A model generated the notes under the pieces. The model was not told the DNA's origin. It was given only the letters and a program-made list of their open reading frames with translations, and searched no databases. 64,000 bases of DNA from Spirosoma lacussanchae (lineage in GTDB: Bacteria; Bacteroidota; Bacteroidia; Cytophagales; Spirosomataceae), in NCBI RefSeq assembly GCF_005870035.1, contig NZ_SWJG01000002.1, positions 496,001 through 560,000 of the forward strand. Direction: 5' to 3'. This document shows positions 28,079-39,135 of the stretch, one piece after another (positions within the stretch are counted from its first letter, which is position 1; each line of letters starts with the position of its first letter). The translations under genes and the position numbers were made by a program.

Positions 28079-29155
28079 ATGAGGAAAGAGACAATCAGGT
28101 TCGTAAATAAGGATAAGTCTCTTTTCTTTCCGGTATTACGTGAGCGAATAGACCAGTATTTTAAGGAAAAAGCTCTTCTCAAGCAGGGTGATCAACTCCT
28201 GGTTTGGAAGGGCATTTTTATGTTAGGGTTGCTGCTGGTGCCCTATGGATTGATACTCAGCAACCAGTTCTCACCCGGCATCGATCTGTGTCTGGCTATA
28301 CTGATGGGATTGGGAACGGCTGGCGTAGGCATGTCGGTGATGCATGATGCCAACCATGGCTCATTTTCCAGCATTCCCTGGGTGAATACATTCTTCAGTT
28401 CCTGCCTGTACTTGCTCGGTGGTAATGTGCTGAACTGGAAAGTGCAGCACAATACCCTGCACCATACCTACACCAACATCCACGATGTCGATGAGGACAT
28501 TACGGGTAAGTTTCTACTGCGCTTATCGCAGGGGGACCGGCGCTGGAAGATTCATCGGTACCAGCATATCTACGCTTTCATGCTGTATGGGCTGATGACG
28601 TTCTCGTTTTTCGTGAAAGATTTCCGGTCGGCCTACAAGTACAACCACTCGGGTAATCAGAAACTTGTGAAGCCCTTTACCCGACGTAACATCCTGACGC
28701 TAATTACCAGTAAACTGTTATACGTACTATTCATTGCTGTTTTGCCGCTGGCGGTTACCGATCTGACATTTGGTCAGTGGCTACTTGGATTTGCCATCAT
28801 GCATTTTACCGCCGGGCTTGTCCTGAGCACGATTTTCCAGCTGGCGCACGTCGTGGAGGGAGCTTGCCAGCCGGAGCCGGACGAGAGCGGATGCGTATAC
28901 AACACCTGGGCAATTCATCAGATGTATACGACGGCAAATTTCTCCTGTCCGGCGCTGCTGTCGTGGTATATTGGCGGGCTTGACTTTCAGGTCGAGCATC
29001 ACCTTTTCCCCAATATCTCGCATATTCACTACCGGGCGCTTTCTCCAATTGTGCAACAAACGGCCGAAGAGTATGGGATCCCCTACAATAATAAGCCTTC
29101 TTTTCAGCAGGCCCTCAGTTCGCACATCAACATGCTGAAAACGCTGGGTCAGTAA
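28079..29155 (+). CDS. membrane fatty acid desaturase
   Basis: 358 residues. Three histidine boxes: H89-D-A-N-H93, H124-N-T-L-H128-H129 and Q304-V-E-H-H308, and several membrane helices (about 45-65, 70-90, 208-228, 230-255). The QxxHH third box marks the front-end / linoleoyl-CoA desaturase group; unlike many of these it has no cytochrome b5 domain, so it needs an external electron donor. It introduces a double bond into an acyl chain; position unknown. Confidence 0.9.
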   Translation: MRKETIRFVNKDKSLFFPVLRERIDQYFKEKALLKQGDQLLVWKGIFMLGLLLVPYGLILSNQFSPGIDLCLAILMGLGTAGVGMSVMHDANHGSFSSIPWVNTFFSSCLYLLGGNVLNWKVQHNTLHHTYTNIHDVDEDITGKFLLRLSQGDRRWKIHRYQHIYAFMLYGLMTFSFFVKDFRSAYKYNHSGNQKLVKPFTRRNILTLITSKLLYVLFIAVLPLAVTDLTFGQWLLGFAIMHFTAGLVLSTIFQLAHVVEGACQPEPDESGCVYNTWAIHQMYTTANFSCPALLSWYIGGLDFQVEHHLFPNISHIHYRALSPIVQQTAEEYGIPYNNKPSFQQALSSHINMLKTLGQ

Positions 29156-29170
29156 GTCCTTTCGTTTCTG

Positions 29171-30412
29171 TTACAATAGGAGTCCGGCCAGGGTGGCAGA
29201 CATGTAGCTGGCTAGTGTGCCGCAGATCAGCGCTTTGAAGCCGAGCCGGGCCAGATCGCTCCGGCGGTTGGGCGCCAGCTCGCCGATACCCCCCACCTGA
29301 ATGGCAATCGAGCTGAAGTTGGCAAATCCGCACAGGGCGAAGCTGACAATCGCTATGGTTTTGGGGTCGAGCGTCTGTTTGATCTTGACCAGGTCCAGGT
29401 AAGCAACAAACTCGTTGACAACCATTTTGGTACCCATCAGGGCGCCAGCCGCTTCGATATCCTTGGCCGGCACGCCCATTGCCCAGGCAAACAGGGAGAA
29501 AAGTTTTCCGAGCAGAAAATTCAGGCTCAGGTTGTCGATGCTGAATACATAAAAGCCCAGCCGAAACAAGAGACTGTCGATCAGGGCGATGAGGGCAATG
29601 AAGCCAATCAGCATGGCTATGACGTTAAACCCAACTTTCAGGCCTTCACTGGCTCCGGCGGCAATAGCGTCGAGCAGGTTGGCGTGCGCTTTTTTGATCT
29701 CGACCTTAACGGTGCCCTGGGTTTCGGACATCTGCGTTTCGGGCATAACGATTTTGCTGATGACCAGCGCGCCCGGCGCGGCCATAATGCTGGCGGCCAG
29801 CAAATAGGGAGCCGGTACGCCCAGCGATATATAGACCGCCAGTACACCACCAGCAATGCAGGCAAACGAGCCTGTCATGCTGGCCAGTAGCTCGGAGTTG
29901 GTCATGCCGTTGAGATACGGCTTAATCATAATCTGGGCTTCTACCTGACCGACAAACGTGCTGGCAACGTTAGAGAGGGCTTCGGCTCCGCTAACCCCCA
30001 TGAGCCACTTCATAGCCCGGGCCATAACGGCCACTACGCGCTGCATGATGCCGAGGTGGTAAAAAATATTGACCAGTACTGCCACAAAGATGATCGTTGG
30101 TATGACCTTGAAAAAGAAAATAAAGTCATTACCTGGCCCGAATGCCCGGGTCAGTACGTCAGTTCTGACAAGCGATGAAAAAACAAACTCGGCTCCTTTA
30201 TTGGCCTTTTGAAGCAGGCGATCTACGTAATAGCCCAGGCCCTGAAAGAGCTGTTGACCAATGTCGGTTTTCAGGACAAATACGGCAAGGCCAAACTGCA
30301 GACCCAGTCCTACGCCAACAGTACGATAATTGATAGCTTTACGATTGTCGGAGAGAGCGTAGGCAATGCCCAGAATTAAAACGATGCCAATCAGGCCGGT
30401 AAAACGATCCAT
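29171..30412 (-). CDS. concentrative nucleoside transporter (NupC family)
   Basis: 413 residues, almost wholly hydrophobic with about ten helices. CNT family features: GLGLQFGLA near the N-terminus, PTIIFVAVL, GVSGAEALSNVASTFVGQVEA and SMTGSFACIAGGVLA, and ALCGFANFSSIAIQVGGIG near the end. It imports nucleosides with a cation. Convergent to the desaturase with only 15 nt between the stop codons, and no terminator between them. Confidence 0.92.
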   Translation of the reverse strand: MDRFTGLIGIVLILGIAYALSDNRKAINYRTVGVGLGLQFGLAVFVLKTDIGQQLFQGLGYYVDRLLQKANKGAEFVFSSLVRTDVLTRAFGPGNDFIFFFKVIPTIIFVAVLVNIFYHLGIMQRVVAVMARAMKWLMGVSGAEALSNVASTFVGQVEAQIMIKPYLNGMTNSELLASMTGSFACIAGGVLAVYISLGVPAPYLLAASIMAAPGALVISKIVMPETQMSETQGTVKVEIKKAHANLLDAIAAGASEGLKVGFNVIAMLIGFIALIALIDSLLFRLGFYVFSIDNLSLNFLLGKLFSLFAWAMGVPAKDIEAAGALMGTKMVVNEFVAYLDLVKIKQTLDPKTIAIVSFALCGFANFSSIAIQVGGIGELAPNRRSDLARLGFKALICGTLASYMSATLAGLLL

Positions 30413-30501
30413 TCGGTTAAATACACAGTTGCAGTTAAGATGGCGAAGATAGAAAGAAAAAGGCAGGAACGAGTGCAGAAAATCAACCCTGTAAACAAAT
30501 G

Positions 30502-30538
30502 AAAGCCGACAGGAATATATAAATCCTGTCGGCTTTTA
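30502..30538 (-). terminator. terminator of ppk1
   Basis: Stem aaagccgacagga / tcctgtcggcttt with a 9-nt AT loop, 22 nt beyond the ppk stop on the minus strand. Confidence 0.7.
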
Positions 30539-30559
30539 CGGTTATCTCTAAGTAGCTGA

Positions 30560-32914
30560 TTAAATGTCAGCTATCGCTCGCTCGGCACCCTCCTGATATT
30601 CTTCTTCAATCTGGGCAACTTCGGCCGGTTTAATTTCTGGGTCGAAAAGATGCGCTTCGGTCACCTGCTTTTCTGTCACGTCAAAAAAGCGCTTGTGCAT
30701 ATTGAACGGTTCGCTTCCGGCGGGGACTTCACACTTCGTAAATGAGCCGTCTTCGTTTAGTTCGTAGGCGTTTACATTGTCCTGCAGGTTGTAATCCAGA
30801 ATGAGCACCGCCAGTTGTTTAACCCGCTGGTCGGCCAGGAAGAACAGCGATTCTATGCGTCGGTCAAAACTGCGGACCATAACGTCGGCGCTGCCCCCGT
30901 ATACTTTCGGATCGCCGTTGTTATGGAAGTAGTAAATACGAGTGTGCTCCAGATAATCGCCTACAATTGACCGAACGGTAATGTTGTCGCTCAGACCCGC
31001 GCGTTTGGGGCGGAGACAACAGATGCTCCGGACAATAAGCCGTATGGGTACGCCGGCTTCGGAAGCATTATAAAGTTCGTCGATCACCCCTTTGTCTTCC
31101 AGCGAATTTACTTTTATACAGATGCCGCTGGGTAAGCCACGGCGCGCATTTTCGGCTTCCAGGCGGATCAGGCGCAGAAGTTGCTCCCGCATGTCGCGCG
31201 GAGCGGTAATCAGATATTGGTATTCGTTGGGCAGGGAGTGACCTGTAATGACGTTGAAGAACTCGGCTATGTCCTGCGTATATACTTCATTGGTAGTTAA
31301 AAGACCAATATCGGTATATAGTTTAGATGTGTCTTCATTGTAATTGCCGGTAGCCATGTGGGCATAGCGTACAACCCGGCTACCTTCGCTCCGAACAACC
31401 AGTAGCAGTTTGGTATGTGTCTTGTAGCGGCTAATGCCGTAAATGACAAAACAACCTGCTTTCTGAAGGCGCTGTGCTTCGCGAATGTTATTTTCTTCAT
31501 CGAATCGGGCTTTCACCTCAAACAGTACCGATACGTGTTTCCCGTTTTCGGCGGCTTTCAGCAGTGCTTCGGTAATCCGTGAGCGTTTGGCCAGCCGATA
31601 AACGGTAATTTTAATAGCCAGTACATTCGGGTCTTCGGCGGCCTGCTCGAGCAACTGCAGGACGGGCTCGAAGTTATTATAGGGGTGGTGCAACAACAGG
31701 TCGCGCTGCTTGATCAGGTCAAAAATGTTGTCGGTTTTATCCCGGCCCAAGCCCAGCGGAGGAACGGGCGGGTGGGGCGGGGGCATGTCGTCCTTAAAAT
31801 CGGGCAGACCGATAATTTGCCAGAAGGCCGAAAAGTCGAGCAGCGTACGCGACTCGAAAATATTCAGATCGTCTATTTCCCAGCGTTTTTTTAGCAGATT
31901 GATCATCCAGGGCGAGGCCGAAGCCGAGACGCCATCTTTGCTGATCGCCCCGGCTTCAATTTCAACCCGGGTAACCCGCCCCAGTCGCCTGTTCTTGATT
32001 TTCTGACGCACCTCGTCAATGAAGTCTACTTCATCATCGTCGTTTTCTTCCAGCGTAAAATCGCCGTTCCGGGTAATCCTGAACAGACTTACGGAAGATA
32101 TTTCTACGTTACGATACAGCTTTTTGATATTGTGGCGAACGACTTCCTCAATGGGCAGAAACAGGATTTTCTCATCCCGCTCGAACGACATGAAACGGGG
32201 CAGGTTGGCAGGTATCTGCACAAACGACAGCCGCTGACGATCTTCTTCATCTTCTGACCGCAGACTTTGCAGGTTGGCTCCGTCGGGGTTTTGAGTTACC
32301 ACGCCAAAGATTAGCACTTTCGCCAACAGCACCGGAAACGTGTGCGTGTAGTCGTAAAGCATCGGAGTCAGCGTAGGGAAAATGGTTCGGTCAAAGTAGT
32401 TGTTGGCCTCCTGCTGTTCGTCGGGCAACAGCGCATCGAACGCCACCAGTTGCATGTCATTTTCGGCAAACAGCGGCAGCAGGTTGTTGACGAATACATC
32501 CTGCTGGTCATGACAAAACTGCTGGGCCGTGGTCATCAGTGCCTTCCGGAACGGGACTTCCCGCAGGCCCGAATAATCGACGCGTTGTTTCTGATAATCT
32601 AGGTAGTTGTACAAACTACCGACGCGGATCATGAAGAACTCATCGAGGTTCGAGGCTGAAATAGCCAGAAACTTAAGACGTTCCAGCAGCGTACGGCTAT
32701 CATTGCGGGCCTGGTCCAGCACCCGCTCGTTAAATTTGAGCCAGCTAAGATCGCGACTGAGGTAATTGCTCTGATCGATTACACTGCTGACTTTTTCGCT
32801 AACCTTTGCCATTTTATCGCTGGTCTGGGAGGTCTTGTCCGGGTTCCGCTGCTGGGTAAATCTGGAAACCAGAGTGCCCAGCATCGTTCGGTTTGAGTTA
32901 AGGGGGTTACGCAT
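30560..32914 (-). CDS. ppk1: polyphosphate kinase 1
   Basis: 784 residues from ATG 32914 (MRNPLNSN). Makes polyphosphate from ATP. N-terminal domain LSRDLSWLKFNERVL; SASNLDEFFMIRVG; the autophosphorylated histidine H519 in HMATGNYNEDT; and YFHNNGDPKVYGGSADVM with the second catalytic histidine region. An in-frame start at 32962 would encode its first residues from the gyrB terminator hairpin, so it is rejected. The region before LSRDLSW (about 45 residues) is polar, so later ATGs remain possible. Confidence 0.93.
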   Translation of the reverse strand: MRNPLNSNRTMLGTLVSRFTQQRNPDKTSQTSDKMAKVSEKVSSVIDQSNYLSRDLSWLKFNERVLDQARNDSRTLLERLKFLAISASNLDEFFMIRVGSLYNYLDYQKQRVDYSGLREVPFRKALMTTAQQFCHDQQDVFVNNLLPLFAENDMQLVAFDALLPDEQQEANNYFDRTIFPTLTPMLYDYTHTFPVLLAKVLIFGVVTQNPDGANLQSLRSEDEEDRQRLSFVQIPANLPRFMSFERDEKILFLPIEEVVRHNIKKLYRNVEISSVSLFRITRNGDFTLEENDDDEVDFIDEVRQKIKNRRLGRVTRVEIEAGAISKDGVSASASPWMINLLKKRWEIDDLNIFESRTLLDFSAFWQIIGLPDFKDDMPPPHPPVPPLGLGRDKTDNIFDLIKQRDLLLHHPYNNFEPVLQLLEQAAEDPNVLAIKITVYRLAKRSRITEALLKAAENGKHVSVLFEVKARFDEENNIREAQRLQKAGCFVIYGISRYKTHTKLLLVVRSEGSRVVRYAHMATGNYNEDTSKLYTDIGLLTTNEVYTQDIAEFFNVITGHSLPNEYQYLITAPRDMREQLLRLIRLEAENARRGLPSGICIKVNSLEDKGVIDELYNASEAGVPIRLIVRSICCLRPKRAGLSDNITVRSIVGDYLEHTRIYYFHNNGDPKVYGGSADVMVRSFDRRIESLFFLADQRVKQLAVLILDYNLQDNVNAYELNEDGSFTKCEVPAGSEPFNMHKRFFDVTEKQVTEAHLFDPEIKPAEVAQIEEEYQEGAERAIADI

Positions 32915-32944
32915 ACTCAGTTCATTTCGTACGTACAAATACAA

Positions 32945-32973
32945 CAAAAAAGCGGGCCCCAAAGCCCGCTTTA
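32945..32973 (-). terminator. terminator of gyrB
   Basis: Stem agcgggc / gcccgct with a 6-nt loop and a TTTTTT tract on the minus strand, 17 nt beyond the gyrB stop. Confidence 0.85.
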
Positions 32974-32986
32974 TGTTATCATTCGG

Positions 32987-35392
<2,406 letters not shown>

Positions 35393-35797
35393 CTAATCTT
35401 CCGGATAGGGAATGTACACAAACCCGGCAAAATCGCCGTGAACCACGAACAGACAGCTGTATTCGTCGGGCTTTTTGTAGTTCTCTTTCCAGAGGTCTAC
35501 CGACTCAGGGCCAATCAGTCCACGCTGAACAAATTCATCCAGGAAACTGGCTTTGTACGACCATTGATTCTCCAGTTCGCCGATACCGATCAGAAGCTGT
35601 CCTACGGGTACTTCCCGGCGCGACGCTACAAAGACGGGATAGTCAGAAAAACCCCGCTGCCGAATCTGATAGGAGGCTTCCTTGAGTGGGTCGGCTACTT
35701 TGACAAAATCTGACGAAATCTGCCCCATCAACTGTTTGTTGATCTCGGGCGAGTTGGCATCGTCGAGCAGGGTGTTTTCGTTGCTGTGGTTGATCAT
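35393..35797 (-). CDS. conserved hypothetical protein
   Basis: 134 residues, acidic, no signal peptide or membrane segment. Two blocks look structured: SDYPVFVASRREVPVGQLLIGIGELENQW and YSCLFVVHGDFAGFVYIPYPED, with a helical stretch between (FLDEFVQRGLIG). I do not recognise a named family or any catalytic motif. It is 56 nt downstream of alanine dehydrogenase on the same strand and has its own strong terminator, so it is probably the last cistron of that transcript. Confidence 0.65.
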   Translation of the reverse strand: MINHSNENTLLDDANSPEINKQLMGQISSDFVKVADPLKEASYQIRQRGFSDYPVFVASRREVPVGQLLIGIGELENQWSYKASFLDEFVQRGLIGPESVDLWKENYKKPDEYSCLFVVHGDFAGFVYIPYPED

Positions 35798-35853
35798 GAG
35801 AATGGATACCGTTTATACATCAGCAAAACGCCGAAGCATTAACACATTTCGAC

Positions 35854-37065
35854 CTAGAACCGGGCCGCCAGCAACAATTGCAGATCTTTGAAGCGCATGT
35901 TGAACTTGCGGGCAATGTAGAGGTTGGTAAGCGTGCCTTTATGAGCATAAACACCTTTCATGAACCAGCGGTTCGTATACATCATCTGTTCGATGCCGCC
36001 GGTGGTTCCAGTCTCCAGCAGGAAGGGTAAGAAGATGTTACTCAGTGCCATACTGGCTGTATAGGCAACCCGGGCCGCAATGTTGGGTACGCAATAATGA
36101 ATGACGCCCATATGCTTGAAGGTCGGCTGCTTATGGGTTGTCATGCGGGAGGTTTCAAAGTTGCCCCCCTGGTCGATGGATACGTCAATAATAACCGAGT
36201 CCGGTTTCATCCGACCGATCATCTCTTCGGTAACCACCACCGGACTGAGTCCGTCTTCGGCCCGCATGGCGCCAATGACCACATCGGCCCGCTGAATAGC
36301 CTCGGCCATTGTGTCAGAGTCGATGATGGACGTATAGACATGCTGACCAACCGAATATTTGAGCCGCTGAAGTTTGTAGAGATGTTTGTCGAATACTTTG
36401 ATATCGGCCCCCATACCCAGGGCGGCCCGAACGGCGTATTCGGTAACGGTACCCGCGCCCAGCATAACCACTTTGGTCGGCGGAACGCCTGTTATACCGC
36501 CCAGGATAATGCCCCGGCCATTATCGGCATTGCTTAGGTATTCGCCCGCGATGAGCATCACGGCACTGCCCGCTATTTCGCTCATCGACCGGATCACCGG
36601 CATATTACCGGCCTTGTCCTGAATGAACTCGTACCCGATGGCGGTGATGCTCTTTTCGTTGATTTTTTCGAAGTAGCCGCGTTCGTGAGCCGGCAGGTTG
36701 AGTGCCGAAATAACCGTGCTCCCTGATCGGACATGGTCAAATTCGCTGTAAACGAGCGGTTCAATCTTCAAGATCAGGTTGGCTTCGTATACCTCCTGGG
36801 CCGACTGGGCAATCTGCGCGCCTGCTTCGCTATATTCGGTGTCGGAGAACTTGGCTTTTTCACCGGCTCCCCGCTCAACGATAACATTGTGGCCGTTACG
36901 CACCAGAATGGCCACGGCTTCGGGCGTCAGCGCAATCCGGTTTTCCTGAAGCGACACTTCCTTGGGCAGACCGATCAGCAGGCTGTTTCTGCTGGTCTTC
37001 AGGGCCAGCGGAGCTTCTTTGGGATATAGGGCCGTTTGTTTGGCCAGTTCTTCGAATCCAGTCAC
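35854..37065 (-). CDS. ald: alanine dehydrogenase
   Basis: 403 residues starting at GTG 37065. NAD-dependent interconversion of alanine and pyruvate. AlaDH/PNT N-terminal domain: GLPKEVSLQENRIALTPEAV; NAD domain: VVMLGAGTVTEYAVRAALGMGA with VFDK at the end of the second strand; VIIDVSIDQGGNFETS. It is about 30 residues longer than the Bacillus enzyme at the N-terminus, as in other Bacteroidota forms I recall. It follows tsaE with a heptamer repeat element in the 82-nt gap. Confidence 0.9.
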   Translation of the reverse strand: MTGFEELAKQTALYPKEAPLALKTSRNSLLIGLPKEVSLQENRIALTPEAVAILVRNGHNVIVERGAGEKAKFSDTEYSEAGAQIAQSAQEVYEANLILKIEPLVYSEFDHVRSGSTVISALNLPAHERGYFEKINEKSITAIGYEFIQDKAGNMPVIRSMSEIAGSAVMLIAGEYLSNADNGRGIILGGITGVPPTKVVMLGAGTVTEYAVRAALGMGADIKVFDKHLYKLQRLKYSVGQHVYTSIIDSDTMAEAIQRADVVIGAMRAEDGLSPVVVTEEMIGRMKPDSVIIDVSIDQGGNFETSRMTTHKQPTFKHMGVIHYCVPNIAARVAYTASMALSNIFLPFLLETGTTGGIEQMMYTNRWFMKGVYAHKGTLTNLYIARKFNMRFKDLQLLLAARF

Positions 37066-37073
37066 CTTTTTTT

Positions 37074-37149
37074 AGTTTTCAGTAGTCAGGCATTGATCGA
37101 TAGCGGCTATCCTCAGAAACGAACAACTCTCTATCAACAGCTGAGTACT
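37074..37149. repeat. heptamer-periodic inverted repeat pair between tsaE and ald
   Basis: Left arm 37074-37108: AGTTTTC, AGTAGTC, AGGCATT, GATCGAT, AGCGGCT. Right arm on the minus strand 37149-37122: AGTACTC, AGCTGTT, GATAGAG, AGTTGTT. The arms share the same unit order (AGTA-TC, AG--TT, GAT-GA-). The right arm begins inside the tsaE stop codon. Confidence 0.6.
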
Positions 37150-37570
37150 AGTAAACCGACTGCGTTTCAACCGTCCGGCGACCGTCTAAGTCGGCCGAAA
37201 TATGGACCTTGTAATAGGTTGCGGGCCAGAGCGATGGAATCTGTTCTGGCCACTCGACGAAGCAGTAGCTGCCCGAATCGAAGTATTCTTCAATACCAAT
37301 ATCCAATGCTTCGGCTTCGTTCCGGAGCCGGTAACAATCGAAATGGTAAATGGAATGGCCTTCGTGGGTTGTGTATTCGTTTACAATGGCAAACGTCGGA
37401 CTCTGGACCATGCTAACGACGCCCAGGGCTCGGCACAAGGCCTTGATGAGTGTCGTTTTTCCCGCGCCCATCTCACCCTCAAACAGCCAGACCGACTGGG
37501 TTCGCCCTTCGGCAAGCAGCTGGTGGGCAACGGCGTCAAGTTCGTCGAGTCGATGGAAATGCGTTATCAT
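37148..37570 (-). CDS. tsaE: tRNA threonylcarbamoyladenosine biosynthesis ATPase TsaE
   Basis: 140 residues from ATG 37570. Works with TsaB and TsaD in making t6A37 on ANN-decoding tRNAs. P-loop FEGEMGAGKTTLIKAL (K38), switch SPTFAIVNEY, Walker-B-like IYHFDCYRL and the late FVEWPEQI are all family marks. A TTG at 37597 would add nine residues. It is separated by 39 nt from the Gfo/Idh/MocA gene upstream. Confidence 0.92.
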   Translation of the reverse strand: MITHFHRLDELDAVAHQLLAEGRTQSVWLFEGEMGAGKTTLIKALCRALGVVSMVQSPTFAIVNEYTTHEGHSIYHFDCYRLRNEAEALDIGIEEYFDSGSYCFVEWPEQIPSLWPATYYKVHISADLDGRRTVETQSVY

Positions 37571-37609
37571 GGTCGCGTCCTGCTTATCGGCCCGCAAAGA
37601 TACGGAATT

Positions 37610-38902
37610 TTAGACGGACCACTCTTTTCGCATGGGTCTACTGAGAAGTTGGTTAGCTTCCGGGTCGTTTTGAAAGGTTTCTTTGTCAGGATTCCAGCGT
37701 AAGGGACGCTTGAGCCGGTAGGCAATGTTGCCGATTGTGCAGACCGAGGCTGTACGATGACCCACTTCTACGTCGCAAATGGGGGCTTTGCGGGTTTTGA
37801 TGGCGTCGAGAAAATCTTTGTAGTGGTTTTCGCTGAAGTAAACGTGGCGATCCGACTCGGCTATTACTTTATCTTTCAGGCCGGCCGGCGTTGTTATCAA
37901 CTCGCCACGGCTAACTTTCACTTCGCCTTCGGTACCGATGAAGTGACAATACTGCCTGCCCTCAACCGGTTGGTGATTCATAATAACCCCATTGGCGTAC
38001 TGATAGACCAGTCCTTTACCACTACCGTCGGTAGGGGGGGTAAGCTGCTCAGGCCCTGAATTGTCCATGCCAAGACCCCATTGCGCAATATCGAACATAT
38101 GAGCACCCCAATCGGTCATGCCGCCCCCGCCAAACTCATCAATGTCGCGCCATTTTCCCCAGAACTTATCATTGGGCGTCGGTAGCAGCACGCCGTTGTA
38201 TGGACGGGTTACTGTATTTGGGCCAAGCCAGGCATCCCAGTTCACGCCAGCTGGAAGTGGCTGTGCTTCCAGGTCCCATGGCCGCGGTGGGCCGCCAACG
38301 TTAATGTTTACGGTTTTGACGTCGCCGATGAATCCACCCCGGACCAGTTCGACGGCCTGCCGGAACTCGGGCCATGATCGCTGCATACTTCCGGTCTGGA
38401 ATATGCGTTTATGCCGACGCGTAGCCTTGACCATATCACGGCCTTCTTTTACTGTCAGCGAGAGTGGTTTTTCGCAATAGATGTCTTTACCGGCCCGGGT
38501 TGACTGAATCGCGATGACGCTATGCCAATGATCGGGTGTGGCAATGACAACCGCATCAATGCTTTTATTGTCAAGCAGTTTTCGATAATCGTCGTATCGC
38601 TCGCAACCCTGGTAGGCGGCTTTATCTGCCTGCGCTGCATAGTGCGTATTAACCGCGTCGGCAAAGGGGCCTACTTTGCTGGCATCAACGTCGCAGGCGG
38701 CAATAACGCGACCGCCGTTTTTCAGGAACTGACCGCGCAAGCCGTTGCTTTGTCGGCCCAGCCCAATAAACCCGATGGTAATCTGGTCGCTGGGTGCTAC
38801 AAATCCGCGGCCAAGTACATGGCGCGGAACAATATAGAAAGCTGCCAGTCCGGTGGCCTGCTTCAGGAACGTCCGGCGGTTGGCGGTTGACAGAGTTTTC
38901 AT
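37610..38902 (-). CDS. Tat-exported Gfo/Idh/MocA family oxidoreductase
   Basis: 430 residues from ATG 38902. The N-terminus has a twin-arginine signal (NRRTFLKQATGLAAFYIVP), so a folded, cofactor-loaded enzyme is exported to the periplasm. NAD(P)-binding domain: IGFIGLGRQSNG, then EKPLSLTV (the catalytic lysine motif); C-terminal domain with GGGMTDWGAHMFDIAQWGL. Relatives act on sugars or sugar-like compounds; the substrate is not readable. It lies 234 nt downstream of susD, after a terminator, so the link to the SusCD pair is positional. Confidence 0.9.
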   Translation of the reverse strand: MKTLSTANRRTFLKQATGLAAFYIVPRHVLGRGFVAPSDQITIGFIGLGRQSNGLRGQFLKNGGRVIAACDVDASKVGPFADAVNTHYAAQADKAAYQGCERYDDYRKLLDNKSIDAVVIATPDHWHSVIAIQSTRAGKDIYCEKPLSLTVKEGRDMVKATRRHKRIFQTGSMQRSWPEFRQAVELVRGGFIGDVKTVNINVGGPPRPWDLEAQPLPAGVNWDAWLGPNTVTRPYNGVLLPTPNDKFWGKWRDIDEFGGGGMTDWGAHMFDIAQWGLGMDNSGPEQLTPPTDGSGKGLVYQYANGVIMNHQPVEGRQYCHFIGTEGEVKVSRGELITTPAGLKDKVIAESDRHVYFSENHYKDFLDAIKTRKAPICDVEVGHRTASVCTIGNIAYRLKRPLRWNPDKETFQNDPEANQLLSRPMRKEWSV

Positions 38903-39006
38903 CAGACCAGGATTTAGGTATATACATGCAAAAGTGGGCAAACCATAGGCTTTACTTACCAGCAGATAATTCTCTGAACGCGACGTTTTCAGCCTATTGA
39001 TACAAG

Positions 39007-39041
39007 AAACGCCCCACCAGCCAATAGCCGATGGGGCGTTT
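39007..39041 (-). terminator. terminator after susD
   Basis: Stem aaacgcccca / tggggcgttt with a 15-nt loop, between susD and the oxidoreductase gene. Confidence 0.6.
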
Positions 39042-39049
39042 AAAATTGA

Positions 39050-39122
39050 GTAATTGGGAATTAGGTGTTGATTGATAGTAGCCTTACAACAGCCCAGCCA
39101 ATTACCTGGTTACTCTATTACC
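39050..39122. repeat. heptamer-periodic inverted repeat pair after susD
   Basis: Left arm 39050-39077: GTAATTG, GGAATTA, GGTGTTG, ATTGATA. The right arm on the minus strand (39120-39094) reads TAATAGA, GTAACCA, GGTAATT, GGCTGGG. taattgg (39051-39057) pairs with ccaatta (39098-39104), and gagtaa pairs with ttactc (39110-39115). The right arm seems to hold one extra unit. Confidence 0.5.
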
Positions 39123-39135
39123 GCTAAACCAGTAC

